In this document: in pieces, positions 29,810-41,726 of the stretch
How positions within the stretch are numbered: the first letter of the stretch is position 1
Layout: each line of letters begins with the position of its first letter
NCBI GenBank assembly: GCA_022559845.1
Contig: CM040126.1
Location: 145,150,064 to 145,214,063 of the forward strand
DNA: 64,000 bases
DNA from: Amorphophallus konjac
Lineage: Eukaryota; Streptophyta; Magnoliopsida; Alismatales; Araceae
Direction of reading: 5' to 3'
Made by a program: the position numbers and the translations under genes
The notes under the pieces: generated by a model
What the model was told of the DNA's origin: nothing
The model's input: the letters and a program-made list of their open reading frames with translations, nothing else
The model's database searches: none

Positions 29810-32800
29810 GTCAATATTAATATTCCACTATTAGATGCTATTAAACATGTGTCGGTGTATGCGAAGTTTTTGAAAGATCTTTGTACACCAAGAAGGGAGC
29901 CGAAGGCAGCAACACTGAAGATCCATCTATCTGAAGATGTTAGTGCTGTTTTAATGAATTCTTTACCAAAGAAGTTGAAGGACCCTGGTGCTCCATTAAT
30001 TTCATGTGATATAGGTGGGGTGACATTTGATAAAGCTTTGCTAGATCTTGGAGCAAGTGTTAATTTGCTACCCACCTGCATTTATGAGCAATTTGATTTA
30101 GGGGAATTAAAGCCCACTTCTATTATCCTTTAACTAGCGGATCGGTCTGTTAAAACACCAAAGGGTTTGTTGGAGGATGTGATAGTGAAAATTCATGAAT
30201 GCTATTTCCCAGTGGACTTTTTAATCTTGGATATGGCCTCATCCCAAGAGTTAAAACATACAACAATCATTTTGGGACGCCCGTTTTTGGCTACGGCGAA
30301 GGCCAATATTAATTGTGCCACAGGGATGACGGATATTACCTTTGGAGGAGAGAAGGTCTCACTGAATGTTTTTAAAGCTTCACAATACCCGGATCATGAG
30401 GGAGAATGTAATGTCATTGATATTTTTAATGAAATAATTGAAGAAAATACGGATATGAATGAGGATGTGATTGAAGAAGGTAGTTTGCTTCAAGATTCAC
30501 CTCTTTCTTATGCACCCTATTCTAGAGTTGAACAACTCCCTCCACTTCAAGTTGAACCTATTCTTTCATCTCTTGATCAGCCGCCCATTTTGGAACTTAA
30601 GCCTCTACCGGATTCATTGAAATATGCTTATCTAGGCCCAGATCATACCTTGCCTATTATCATTGCTTCTAATCTTACCTCTGCTCAGGAATCTAAACTC
30701 TTAGAAGTTCTTAAGTAGCATAGGGGGGCGATAGGATGGTCTGTGGCAGATTTGAAGGGTATAAGTCCAGATGTTTGTATGCATCATATCTATTTGGAGG
30801 ACAATGCCAAGCCGAGTAGAGAGATGCAACGTCGGCTGAATCCAAATATGAAAGAGGTGGTGAAGAAGGAAGTTGTTAAGTGGTTATATGCTGGGATAAT
30901 TTATCCTATTTCTGATAGCAAATGGGTTAGCCCGACACAAGTGGTTCCTAAGAAGTCGGGGCTGACAGTGGTTACAAATGAAAAAGGAGAAGAGGTGCCC
31001 ATGCAATTACAGACGGGATGGAGGGTTTGTATTGATTACAGGAAATTAAATTCAGTAACAAAGAAAGATCATTTTCCACTCCCGTTTGTTGATCAAATTC
31101 TGGAAAGGCTGGCTGGACAAAAATATTTTTGTTTCTTGGATGGTTATTCCGGATATAATCAAGTTGCTATCTATCCGGAGGATCAAGAAAAAACCACTTT
31201 TACGTGCCCATATGGCACATTTGCTTTTAGAAGGATGCCTTTCGGGCTTTGCAATGCTCCCGCCACTTTTCAAAGGTGTATGATGTCGATATTTTCTGAC
31301 ATGGTGGGGGAGACTTTGGAAGTTTTCATGGATGATTTTTCGGTGTTTGGAAATTCTTTTGAGGGGTGCTTAGAAAATTTGACTCAGGTTTTGAAGAGGT
31401 GCATTGATGCTAATCTTGTGTTAAGTTGGGAGAAGAGCCACTTTATGGTGAGGGAAGGCATAGTTTTAGGCCATGTGATTTCGGAAAGGGGAATAGAGGT
31501 TGATAAAGCCAAAGTAGATTTGATTTCCAATCTTCCTCCCCCTACATCTGTCAAGCAAATCAGATCCTTTCTTGGCCATGCGGGATTCTACTGCAGATTT
31601 ATTCAGAACTTCTCCACCATTGCTCGTCCCCTCACACAGTTGCTTGCTAAAGATACTCCATTCCATTTCGATGATTCTTGTCTCAAGGCCTTTAATTCTT
31701 TGAAAGCGACTCTTACTCAAGCTCTGATTCTTCAATCTCCAGATTGGTCGCTTCCTTTCGAGATTATGTGTGATGCCTCGGACTATGCTGTTGGAGCTGT
31801 CCTAGGTCAGAAGATAGAGCAAAAGCCCGTGGTAATATATTATGCAAGTCGCACCCTTGCTGATGCTCAGATGAATTACACCACCACGGAAAAGGAGCTT
31901 CTAGCAGTTGTTTTTGCCCTAGAAAAATTTCGATCATATCTTTTAGGGGCTAAGGTTATTGTTTACTCCGATCATTCTGCCTTAAAATACTTACTTTCCA
32001 ATAAGGATGCTAAGCCCCGTCTCATTAGATGGATTCTATTATTACAAGAGTTTGATTTAGAAATTAGAGACAAGAAGGGGTTGGCCAATGTAGTTGCTGA
32101 TCATTTATCCAGGATAGTGATCCCTGAAAGTACTCCAATGTCCGATTCTTTTCCCGATGAACAGATTCTTTCCCTCTCTCATTCTTCAAGTCCTTGGTAT
32201 GCTAACATTGTTAACTACCTGGCAGTAGGTCAGATCCCGGGAGGGTGGACTAAGCAAGAGAAGGATCATTTCTTTTCTAAAGTAAAACACTATTGCTGGG
32301 AGGACCCTGAGCTGTTTCATATGGGTCCCGATCAGATCATTAGAAGATGTGTCCCTGAGGAAGAATAGCAATCAGTATTGAATTTTTATCATAACTTAGC
32401 TTGTGGGGGACACTTCTCTGGAAAGAAGACAGCGAAAAAAGTGCTACAAAGTGGATTTTATTGGCCCACGTTATTTAAGGATGCTTATGAATTTTCTAAA
32501 TCATGTTTGAGATGCCAAGCTATGGGCAATAATTCGAAGAGAGATATGATGCCGCTAAATCCCATTCTGGTGGTTGAAATTTTTGATGTTTGGGGAATAG
32601 ATTTTATGGGACCGTTTCCATCTTCATTCGGTAATGAATATATCTTGGTGGCGGTCGATTATGTTTCCAAATGGATTGAAGCCATTGCTACTAGGACAAA
32701 TGACCATAAGGTGGTTATGAAGTTTGTGAAGAAGAATATCTTTTCTAGGTTTGGTTGTCCTAAGGCTATAATTAATGATGGGGGTTCTCATTTCACTCAT

Positions 32801-33478
32801 TTTCAATTCCGAGCTTTGCTTCGTAAGTATGGTATCACTCACAAGCTTGCTACCCCCTATCATCCCCAAACTAGTGGCCAGGTTGAAGTTTCAAACCGGG
32901 AGATTAAAAATATTCTGCATAAAACTGTTAGGCCGGATAGAAAAGACTGGTCCGAGAGACTAGATGATGCATTGTGGGCCTATAGAACTGCATACAAAAC
33001 TCCCATTGGCATGTCCCCTTACCGTCTCATTTTTGGTAAAGCCTGCCACTTGCCCGTAGAATTGGAACATATAGCTTATTGGGCCATTAAGCAAGTTAAT
33101 TTTGATCTTAATCAAGCTGGTGCCCAAAGAGCTCTACAAATTAATGAACTGGAGGAATTAAGGAACGAAGCCTATGAAAATGCGAAGATTTACAAAGCTA
33201 AAACCGAAGCATTTCATGATAAACACATTCACAGAAAGAGTTTTCAAGAAAATCAAAAGGTTTGGCTATTTAATGCAAGGCTGCGTTTGTTCCCCGGTAA
33301 GCTAAAGTCCAGATGGGATGGACCGTTCATTATTGTTAAAGTTTTTGACCATGGTGCTGTTAAGATTTTGGATCCTAAAAATGGTCACATTTTCACTGTC
33401 AACGGTCAACGATTAAAACCTTACGTGGAAAGTGAGCAGCTGTTAAAAGAATCAATTGCTTTAAGTGATCCGGAGTAA
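29810..33478 (+). pseudogene. pol: pol of the Athila-like element (PR-RT-RNase H-IN), three stops
   Basis: The frame of gag continues. Protease: DLGASVNLLP near 30044, with DLG as in other Athila elements. Reverse transcriptase: [21 protein letters not shown], and the catalytic FMDD at 31325-31336. RNase [14 protein letters not shown] and [10 protein letters not shown]. Integrase: a zinc-binding region (CLRCQAMG), then [16 protein letters not shown] and [15 protein letters not shown], followed by a C-terminal part with [10 protein letters not shown]. Stops: TAA 30131, TAG 30716, TAG 32366; each fits a lost Gln. Motif residues are otherwise well kept. The frame ends at TAA 33476-33478. Confidence 0.93.
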
Positions 33479-34664
33479 GATTTTTCATGCGTCTGGCTGA
33501 AGACGGAAAACTTAGTGCTTTTGGGAGGCAACCCAAGATTTTTGTTATTTGATGATTTTGTTTCAGTGTGTTTTAGTTATTAGATTCAAGCCCAGGAGAG
33601 GAAGTTGTCGCCAAAGGAGATTCTGCCCCGCACACCAGGTTGTCTCTTTCCTGCTCAGCAAACTTTATTATTACATTGTTCTTTCATTTCAACTTTCCAT
33701 GTCATTGAGGACAATGTCATTTAAGTTGGGGGGAGAGAGAAAATTTTCATCATTGCATATAATACAATTTGGTAGGGTTTTTACATGAAATTATTGCAAT
33801 TTGCATGAAAATGAAAAAGATTAAATTTCCGATTGAGTTTTATTGTTTCATGCTTGAATTGAAAGTAATTCTGGATTAGAAAAGGCTAGGGAGAAGGTTG
33901 AAGGAAAATTAAGTTCGATCTAGCCATGGAAAACTGATATAAGAATCTCTTTAAAGTTCATGCGCACTATTAGAAAAAATATTCACTATGCACTCTGATG
34001 AAGTAAAATAAGATAAGCCCTCTGTTATTTTGGAAACTGTATCTGATACTCTACATTTCTTGAGGATGAGATCTATTTCAAGAAAAAGCTTTCTGCCAAG
34101 TTCTATAGAAAAAAAAAGAAGAAGAAAATGCAAAGGCATATTGTTGAAAAAATAGAGAAATGATGAAATAGAAAGATCACGCCATGAAAAATGCCCCTGA
34201 TCTGAGTAACCGGGCCTGCTTCACCTAAGATGTATTGAGGTTCGCGTAAAAAGATGAAGGGTAGTGCAGCATTATGGTTGTGCAAATGAGAAAAAAAAGT
34301 TCCAAAGGAACAAAAGAAAATGGCAGACAAAAGCTAGTATGCTTAAATGCTCTGATATGAGAGGTGTAGGGTTGAAAGGTACTTACTTGGAATAACAAAT
34401 GGGAGATGCAATTATCTTAACTACAGATTTGGAATTACACATACACAAGTGCTATTGAACTTTGATTTGTATTCTTAAGTCATGTGCTTTAAATTTCCAA
34501 TCTAAGGCTAGTATGAGCATTAATGATTCTGGATTCCTAATCTTCAGTTGATTTTATGAAGGGAGAGCTGGATATAAGAGTATGATCTTTATGAATTCTT
34601 GTTGGTCCTAAATTTTAATTTAATTGCATTACTAAGGGTCTAACAATGAGTAAGTTGGGGGGTG
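33479..34664 (+). other. 3' internal region of the Athila-like element with two PPT-like tracts
   Basis: No env-like ORF is seen. CATTGAGGACAATGTCATTT (33703-33722) followed by AAGTTGGGGGGAGAGAG is a block typical upstream of the PPT in this lineage. A second tract, GTAAGTTGGGGGGTG, ends at 34664 directly before the 3' LTR and is the likely functional PPT. Confidence 0.65.
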
Positions 34665-36622
34665 TGATAAGTGCTATATTTTACATCATAATTTACATCA
34701 CATCCATCATCTTTGAGCATTATTTGAGTATATTTGTGCAACATGAGCATTAATTACATTCTCACACATTATTTGAGTCTTCATGCATTTTATCATCTTT
34801 TTGAGCTTAAAAGATCATGTGAGAAATATTTAAATATTTGCACAATTATTTTGGAATTAAATGGATTGATATTTTAATTTTCAGGAAAAAGCGACCTAGA
34901 TCAAGGCGCTATTTAAATAACGACATATGCAAGAGCGCGTCTTCAGCAAGAAGCGACAGCTCCAAGGGCGTCAATTTAGTTGATAAAAGAAAGTGGAAAA
35001 AAGAAAAAAAAGAGAAAAGAATTAGCGCCCGAGAAGAGGTCGCTAATCATTGAAAGGACGCCCAAAGTGAAGGTCGTCAATTCCTATTTTACGAAAAATG
35101 TGGAAATAGCAAAATGAGGAATTAAGGAAACTGACGCCCGAGATGCAGTCGCTACTTCAAGAAAGGACGCCCTAGATTAAGGCGTCATTTAAAGAAAGGA
35201 CACCCCAATATAAGTCGCTATTCAAAGTTGAACCAGAAAAGGCAGCTGTAGGCTCCCGATCGAACTGTTCTTCAATGTTTGCTCTTATCTAAGCAACCTT
35301 TTATGGAAAGGAGGAGTTTAATGATGAAAAGGAGTCTAATGGATCAAGTTGCATTGCTAAAAACCTGGATTTGAGTGGATTTTGGAAGTCCACGATCGTG
35401 AGAGACCAAAAACCCTATAAAAGGATGCCATGGTCGCAAGGTTACAGGGAGAACAGTTTGTAGATCTGCCTTAGGGATTAAGTTCGAAGCCTTTCTTTTC
35501 ATCTTTTGTAGTTAAGTTCTTCATCAAAGTTCTTCATTTTTCAGTCTTTTACAAATTCTTCTTCTTCCTCTTCTCCTAGTTCTTTCTCGTTTTTATGCTA
35601 TAATTAATTTTTCAAAGCTCTGGCTACGGTTTTTACTGTTCACCCGATTTTCATACTTTCTGTTCTTCATCATTTTTCTCCCTCTTCTGATCCTCATCTC
35701 TTTCTGCTGTCTTCACAAAAGTTGTGCGTTTTTGAAAGTTCTTTAACTTCTTCTTCTACCTCATCTTCCAATTCCTCACCGTTTTAAAGTTATAGTCAAT
35801 TGTTTAAAGTTCAGATTTTTTAGAGTTCTGCACTGTTCATCCGTGACCACCTCCTATTCATCCTCAGTTTTCTCCATCTTCCTCTCGTTTTTAAACTCTG
35901 AAATCTTCATCAATCTTCTTCATCTTCTCAATTTCTACAACTTTCATGTTTTCCACGTTTCCTAATTCCTTCTGATTTTAAAGTTATTCTTCCTCCAAAT
36001 CACTCTCTGTTTTCAATCTAGTTTTTCACTGTTTCTTCTCAAAACACACCAACACACACACACCATTTTACATTGTTTTCAAATTTCCTCCATCTATTTC
36101 TTTCTTCGTCTATTTTCCTCTCATATCCCAAGGCGGATCTTCATCTATTAGTCTTCTCACGGCGTCGGCATCCAAGGCGAGGCGATCTTCATCCAAGGCT
36201 TGGCAAGGAGGCGGCGTTATTCTTCATGCATTGGCTATATTTTCTTATCTTTTCTCTTTGATGTTCCCATGTTGTAATTCTTTTTTTTCTAGTGTGACTT
36301 TCCACTATCATCTTAATGAAATTCATCATTTGTGAAATTATGTTTCTCTCTCTATCTCCTCTAATTTCTCTTTTTAAACCCTCTCATGTTCTTTAAATAG
36401 TTTCCATGCAATTTATCTTTCCTTAGATTAATCTCACTCAAAATTCGATTTTCAAAGCATAATGTGTTTTTCCAACTTGATAAAATAAGAATTTTTCCTC
36501 CTCGTGGGATCGACTTCGCTTACCACTATATAATTTGATTTTCCAATCTTTTAAAGTGAGTGAGTGTGAACATTTTGAAATTGTGGCACGGCTTTCTTAA
36601 CGACACTAGTCGGTGCGCATCA
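34665..36622 (+). repeat. 3' LTR (1958 bp) of the Athila-like element
   Basis: It starts TGATAAGTGC after the PPT and ends GCGCATCA. It is collinear with the 5' LTR and lacks one 12-base unit near its start. It is followed by the target duplication CATGT (36623-36627) and then the LTR of copia element B. Confidence 0.93.
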
Positions 36623-36627
36623 CATGT

Positions 36628-37571
36628 GGACGCAAATTGAGCGCATCTTCCCAAATTCATTGGGCAGGAAACATGGTTTCCATACGCCCATCTCTCTGGA
36701 TCATATATATATATATATATAATTTGATCAGAAGTGGAAGCAGAGAAGTGAAAAAATACAGAGAGACTACAAGAGAGAAAAAGAAGAGAGAGAGAGAGCA
36801 GAGCTAAATGGAAGAAAAGAGAGATAGTCAGAGAATTGCGGCAGCCTGAAAGAAGAGTGGAATCCAGAGTGATCTTGTGCTCCTCAGAGCTACGTTTGTT
36901 TTCTCTTTGCATTTTTCATTTTGTTTGATCGCTCTATTCATTTGATTAGTGTGTTTTTCGATCTTCTGGTTTGAGGTCGAGGTTCCTCCTGAAAACAGGA
37001 GAAGGGAGACTATGTCTCCAGGTGCGAGTAAAGGGAATTTTCTCGTGGTTTCCCTCCAGTTTGGAGGAAGGAAGGGCTAGTCCTCTTGTTCTGATCTTGC
37101 TGGGGCAAGGTCAGGGTTCAGATCCTGTGGGTTACAGGATTGGTGTTGAGGGATTTGTTTCCCTTGTGGCAAGCTGTAAGGCAGCGATTGTTAGCAGACT
37201 GAGTCTGCAGTTCTTGAATTGCTTCGTGCAAGGAAACTTTACTCCAGTGAAGTAAGGGGTGGACGTAGATTACAGATCACAATCGAACCACCTTAAAAAC
37301 TCTATGTCTCATTTGTGTGGTTTACTTGGCTGATCTTATTTGTGTGGTGTGTCTAGCTGATCTTTCGTTGTGATACAAGCACTTCAGCTGTTCGATTACA
37401 GTTTTACATCAACCTCTTCACGTTAAGCTTCTGCTCATTGGTCCTCTCCGTGGCCTGATTAGGAAGATTCTCTTACTGTGACTGGGATTTCATCGCTTAT
37501 AATTCAAATTGCTTTAAATTGGACGTGATCTATTCATCCCCCCTTTCTAGCTCATGTTCTACGTTCTATCA
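36628..37571 (+). repeat. 5' LTR of copia element B, second part (TATA, leader)
   Basis: The LTR continues after the Athila insertion. It has a TATA-like AT run (36703-36722), a hairpin-rich leader (for example CCTCC...GGAGG at about 37050-37064) and the conserved stem GGTGG 37258-37262 with CCACC 37288-37292. It ends CTATCA before the primer site. The whole LTR would be about 2.08 kb. Confidence 0.85.
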
Positions 37572-37573
37572 AT

Positions 37574-37585
37574 TGGTAGCAAAGC
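37574..37585 (+). other. primer-binding site of copia element B, mutated
   Basis: TGGTAGCAAAGC differs at two bases from TGGTATCAGAGC, the initiator-Met type site in elements 1, 3 and 4. Confidence 0.75.
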
Positions 37586-37597
37586 AGGTTACCTGCC

Positions 37598-37891
37598 ATG
37601 TGGTCCAATGACTAGGGCAAACCTGGATCTAGCACCCCTTGTAGTTTCATGGCTGAGGGACAGTCTATTAGCCGCCCTCATTTCTTTGATGGTAATAACT
37701 ATTTTTACTGGAAAAATATGATGGAGGTGTTTATGAGAGCGTAGAGCCACAAACTCTGGAGAGTGATCACCACATGGCCGTATGATCTTCCACTAAATGA
37801 AGATGTGTGGACAGAGGATCACATCAAACTTTCAACCATTAACTGGTCGGCCCTAAACATCATTCAATGCACGGTTCATCCAGATGAGTAC
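37598..37891 (+). pseudogene. gag: gag of copia element B, N-terminal fragment
   Basis: MWSND at the start matches the other SIRE-like gags. TAG stops at 37613 and 37742 replace what is glutamine in the other copies (GQG, AQSH). The fragment runs to the AGTAC target duplication, where element 3 is inserted, and resumes at 49430 in the same protein. Confidence 0.85.
37887..37891 (+). repeat. Element 3 target duplication, left copy
   Basis: AGTAC, repeated exactly at 49425-49429. Confidence 0.95.
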
Positions 37892-40317
37892 TGTTAGCAC
37901 AGCAAGAATGATATAGAAGGGGGGGGGGTTGAATAGATCACTCCCTATTTAAACAACTTCAGCGGAAAATCACTCCTTCAAAAATCACCCTACCGAATAT
38001 AGCTAAACAAATTAGCCAATGCAGTGAGAAACTAAGACAGAGTAATAGAATGCGATTAGAATAGGCCGTCCACACACAAGCACATTGCCAAGCAGATAGA
38101 GAGCATCAACGATTGCAGCAAACCACAGAGGAGACAAGAGATTTTAAGGTGGTTCGATTGTAGTCCACAATCTACATCCACCCCTCACTCCAACTAGAGT
38201 AAGGATTCCACTAGCCAATGCTAGAAACCTGCAGACTCAGTCTGCGAACAATGTGCTGCCACACAGCTTGAATAACCAAGGGAAACAAATCCCTCAACCA
38301 AACTCTGCTACCCACAGAGCTTGGAACCTGTTCCAGCTACTAGCTAGAATAGAACCGGAGATAGCTCTCCCTTCCTCCAACCAGGAGGGAACCTGCTAAT
38401 GACAACCCGTCACTAGCAGAACTAGAGATCTACGATCTCTCTTCCTCTGCAGCCCAGAGGGAAGCCGGAGTAACACTCCCTTCCTCCAAACAGCGGAGGA
38501 TAACAACTCAAGATCAGATATGTGAAGAAATAAAAGGAAAAATAGAAATGCAAACAAGAACAACGATGAACACAAATCGTTTCAGAAAAATCAAATACAA
38601 ATGTAGCTTCCGAAGAAGCAAATAGACTCTTCTCTCTCACTCAGACTTTTCTCTCACAGGACTGCTCTCTAATCTTTTCTCTCTATCTTCTTTCTGGAAC
38701 GTGGAGGCTCTCTCTCTTTTCTTCTTCTACTCAAGAATTCTGCTCTTAGGCTTTTTCTCCAGTTCACTCCATCTCTTCGCAGAGGGCACCTTTTATATGA
38801 CTTTCGACCTGAGTTTCAGGCCTTCACACGAGGGAGTCTCGTTCCCTCCCTTTCCAGAGCCTTCTCGGATCACGTGCCAGGTATCATCCTTGGTTCACGT
38901 GCCCAATCATTGACCTGTATCACCTGCAGATAGAGTATCGGGTTATCAACTTGGTGTCGACACTTTGTAAAATGAAATGCATTGTATAGACTTGTGAAAG
39001 CGCATGCATTGTACAGACTTAGTGAAAGGGAATGCATGTAATACAATTCTTTTAAATGCCCAGAGACTAGTGCGTTCTCGCACGGGAGCATATGAAGTCT
39101 CAGGGGAGCATCTATGGCCTCTGGACAGCATCACCAGCGTCAGGGGAGCATGTGGAGCACATGCTGTCTCTGGGGAGCAATCGCTGCTCCAGGGGAGCAT
39201 CCTCAAAGTTAGGGAAGCATTAGCAGTCACTGGAGAGCATACTCGGTCCCAGGAGAGCATCCGGGGGGACAGGCGAGCATGCGTGTCTGATGTACAGACT
39301 CTACCAATGTATAGACTTGGTGGATAGTGATGCATAGCCATACGAATGTACAGACTTCACTGTGAATGCATGAATAGTGAATGAGTGTATAGACTTAATC
39401 AAGAGAGACGTTGGCCAATCGAAGCATTAACAGTCACTGGAGAGCATACTCGGTCTCAGGAGAGCATCCGGAGGGACAGGCGAGCATGCGCGTCTGATGT
39501 ACAGACTTGTGAAAGACTTGAATGCAGGACCAGTGTATAGACTTCCTATATGAAGAGCTATGTGATGTATAAACTCGCAAGTGAGACACTTAGTGAGATG
39601 GTGAGCAGTGTATAGACTTTGCCTTTGAGGAACGATGTATAGACTCTGAATCGTGAAGGCAGACTGTATAGACTTGGAGGCCGAAGACAGTGTGTAGACT
39701 TGAGAAGCTCGAGGCCACTGTATAGGCATGGGGTTCAGCTGAGAATGTATGGACTTTGACGGAGTGAGACAATGTTCAGACTTTGAAGTTACACTGTGGA
39801 TGTATAGACTTGAATGAGCATGGAGTGTATAGACTTGAAAGTCTAAAGGCGATGTACAGACTTGGAGAGTTGAAGCCGATGTACAGACTTGCAGTTGCGA
39901 AGCCAATGTATAGACATTGAAGGCTATGAACAACAAGGCATGCTGTACAGACTTACTCAATCAAACCGATGTATAGACTTTGAATGAAATCAACGGAAGA
40001 ATGTATAGACATGGCCCCTTCCCGGATTTAGACTTTCAGATAAACAGGCTACAGTCCTGTTGTATGGACTTGGATAGACAGGACAATGAATGGACAGACT
40101 AAGATGATTAATGTACTGAGGCGTCGACTCATCAGCAAGGAGGGGTCGACCCACCACTGTTCAGACTCTGCAGATAGAGTGTAGACAGAGCCAGGTAGAG
40201 CATATTATCTGACAATCATATGTGCTGCACTCAATTACATGGTGAAACATGAATTAATCTAGAGATAGAAGATTGATTTATAGTGTGAGACATCATCAAA
40301 ACCGTAGGGATGCAACA
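37892..40317 (-). repeat. 3' LTR (2426 bp) of copia element 3
   Basis: On the plus strand it reads TGTTAGCACAGC to GATGCAACA. On the element strand it begins TGTTGCATCCCTACGG like element 1. U3 holds about 28 copies of AAGTCT(A/G)TACA-type motifs (38970-40110 on this map) and, between them, a second array, plus-strand GGGGAGCAT (39079-39275 and 39430-39490). Promoter: G-boxes 38871-38876 and 38896-38901; TATA ATATAAAAGG at 38789-38798 (minus strand). The leader has hairpins, with the conserved stem at 38148-38182. Confidence 0.95.
38789..38901 (-). promoter_or_regulatory. LTR promoter module of element 3 (3' LTR copy)
   Basis: On the minus strand: CACGTG (38901-38896), CACGTGATCCGAG (38876 onward), then ATATAAAAGG (38798-38789). 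The 5' LTR copy is at 48008-47896 with the same motifs. Confidence 0.7.
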
Positions 40318-41726
40318 ATCTCCTCCTTTTTGATGATGGCAACACTATGAATTAAGCAATATCATGGCATATCAAGCAATTAACTGCAGCTTTAACAGAC
40401 AAAGCAAATTCAAAGCAAGTGCAAGCACAGACAAATTAAATACTACTGCAGAAGCACTTCTTTCTCAAAAACCACTCCCCCACAGCTCACTCTCAGCTCT
40501 ACATAAGACAAGTTATTTCCTTGGCCCAAGAACAAATCTCCCCCTAAACTCATGATCTGATCTACTGATATTGCTAAGCTTCTCTCCCCCTTTGACATCA
40601 GCAAAAGGAAATGCAGAATATATGAAAGTGCTGGCAACATGAGGACGAAGGGTAGTAACTGTTTAGTGCAGAAAGTCATGAGGAGGTCTTAAGAGAATAA
40701 GTGAGGTTCTAAACTCAAGTGAAGATTCTGTAAACCCCAGTACAGAATAGAGACATAGAATGATAGAAAGGTTTATCAGCATACAAAGTGTATGATTTAG
40801 AGCAGGAGTTAACAAGTATGGCCTGTTATAGCTGAGCATTCAACTATTCTACAAGACAGCAAGAGACAAATTCAGAGAGGTGTTCTCAAGGTATTGAGGA
40901 CAAGCAATCCATTAGTTACACAACAACAGGGAATTTTTGATTTTCAAGAAGATCAATGAGTAAGTTGGTGATTCACTCTTTTGACATTAGAGATACACCT
41001 TGATTAGAGGCCTGAATCCCTAGTTACTCAGAGTGAGTACCTCATTACTTCCTTCCTTTTTTTTATTAAGGAACAGAGTTAGTGATTGTGGCTTTTGACT
41101 TGAGAAAACACCTTGATTAGAGGCCAGAGTTCCCAGTTACTCACCAGCAAGCCACCATTGCTCTGTCATGTCTTCTCATTCATTTTTAAGCATTTGACAC
41201 CTCATGACATAGGAGAAATATTCATTTCATTGATGAAACTCCCAGTTTCTCAGTGCTCAAAACAAGACATGTTTGTTCAGTTAAGCCCTTGTGTTGAAGA
41301 GATAGAATGATTGAAAGCAATACCAGAAGGACTATTTCTTGAAGTGAGTCTTGAAGTCTAGATTTCAAGCTGATTGGGTCAGATATCAAGATACACAAGT
41401 TTTGGCCTGAACCAGAATTATTAACAATGTAGGAAGATATACCTTTTACAATTAATCCAGATCTCTGACAGAATACTAAAGGAAAGATTCTGACTGGATT
41501 TTAGAATCACTAACTTATAGACTTAAGAATTAAGTGACATTCTACTGTCTGAGAGAACCATACTAGATCTGTCATGAAACTCAGCAAAGACACATATCTG
41601 GTCAAACTTTTTGAATCTGTCAAAGCACTCTTCTTCTCACAGCTTAATCAGCTCCCCCTCACACCAAGCAGTCCTGAAAGCTAACCAACAGATAGACATA
41701 ACTCCCCCTCACAAAAAGAACAGACT
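40318..41726 (-). other. Post-pol spacer and PPTs of copia element 3
   Basis: No supported gene. The tract next to the LTR reads AAAAAGGAGGAGAT on the minus strand (40331-40318). Further PPT-like tracts are at about 40531-40543, 40583-40595, 41650-41662 and 41700-41711 (plus strand CTCCCCCT). The left palindrome arm and its partner span 40273-40355, as in element 1. Spacer landmarks (TGAGTAACTGGGAACTCTGG, near 41150 on the minus strand) match element 1. Confidence 0.75.

Larger units (their letters stand above)
24985..36622 (+). mobile_element. Ty3/gypsy element, Athila-like, complete ends
   Basis: Two LTRs (24985-26961, 34665-36622), a tRNA-Asp type primer site, one gag-pol reading frame (27872-33478) and a G-rich PPT before the 3' LTR. 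Gag (YEIKSS.IQMLPSFYG, EDPYKHLDEFL) and the DLGAS protease motif are Athila-type. No env-like ORF follows pol. Seven in-frame stops make it inactive. The LTRs differ by about 2-3% by eye. Confidence 0.93.

Noticed and set aside
27872..33478. TAA/TAG read as glutamine (alternative genetic code)
   Set aside because: Stops at Gln positions suggest it, but gag and pol also end properly at TAA, TGA occurs at Trp, and many Gln are still CAA/CAG. Deamination explains the pattern.
38946..39341. 131-codon frame in the element 3 LTR (and its copy at 48053-48448)
   Set aside because: It runs through the two motif arrays; its repeated peptide pattern only reflects the array DNA.
38955..40110. Regularly spaced short repeats resembling a CRISPR array
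   Set aside because: The repeats are only 9-12 bases, degenerate, with spacers of uneven length, and lie in the U3 of a plant LTR. No cas genes are present and the host is a eukaryote.
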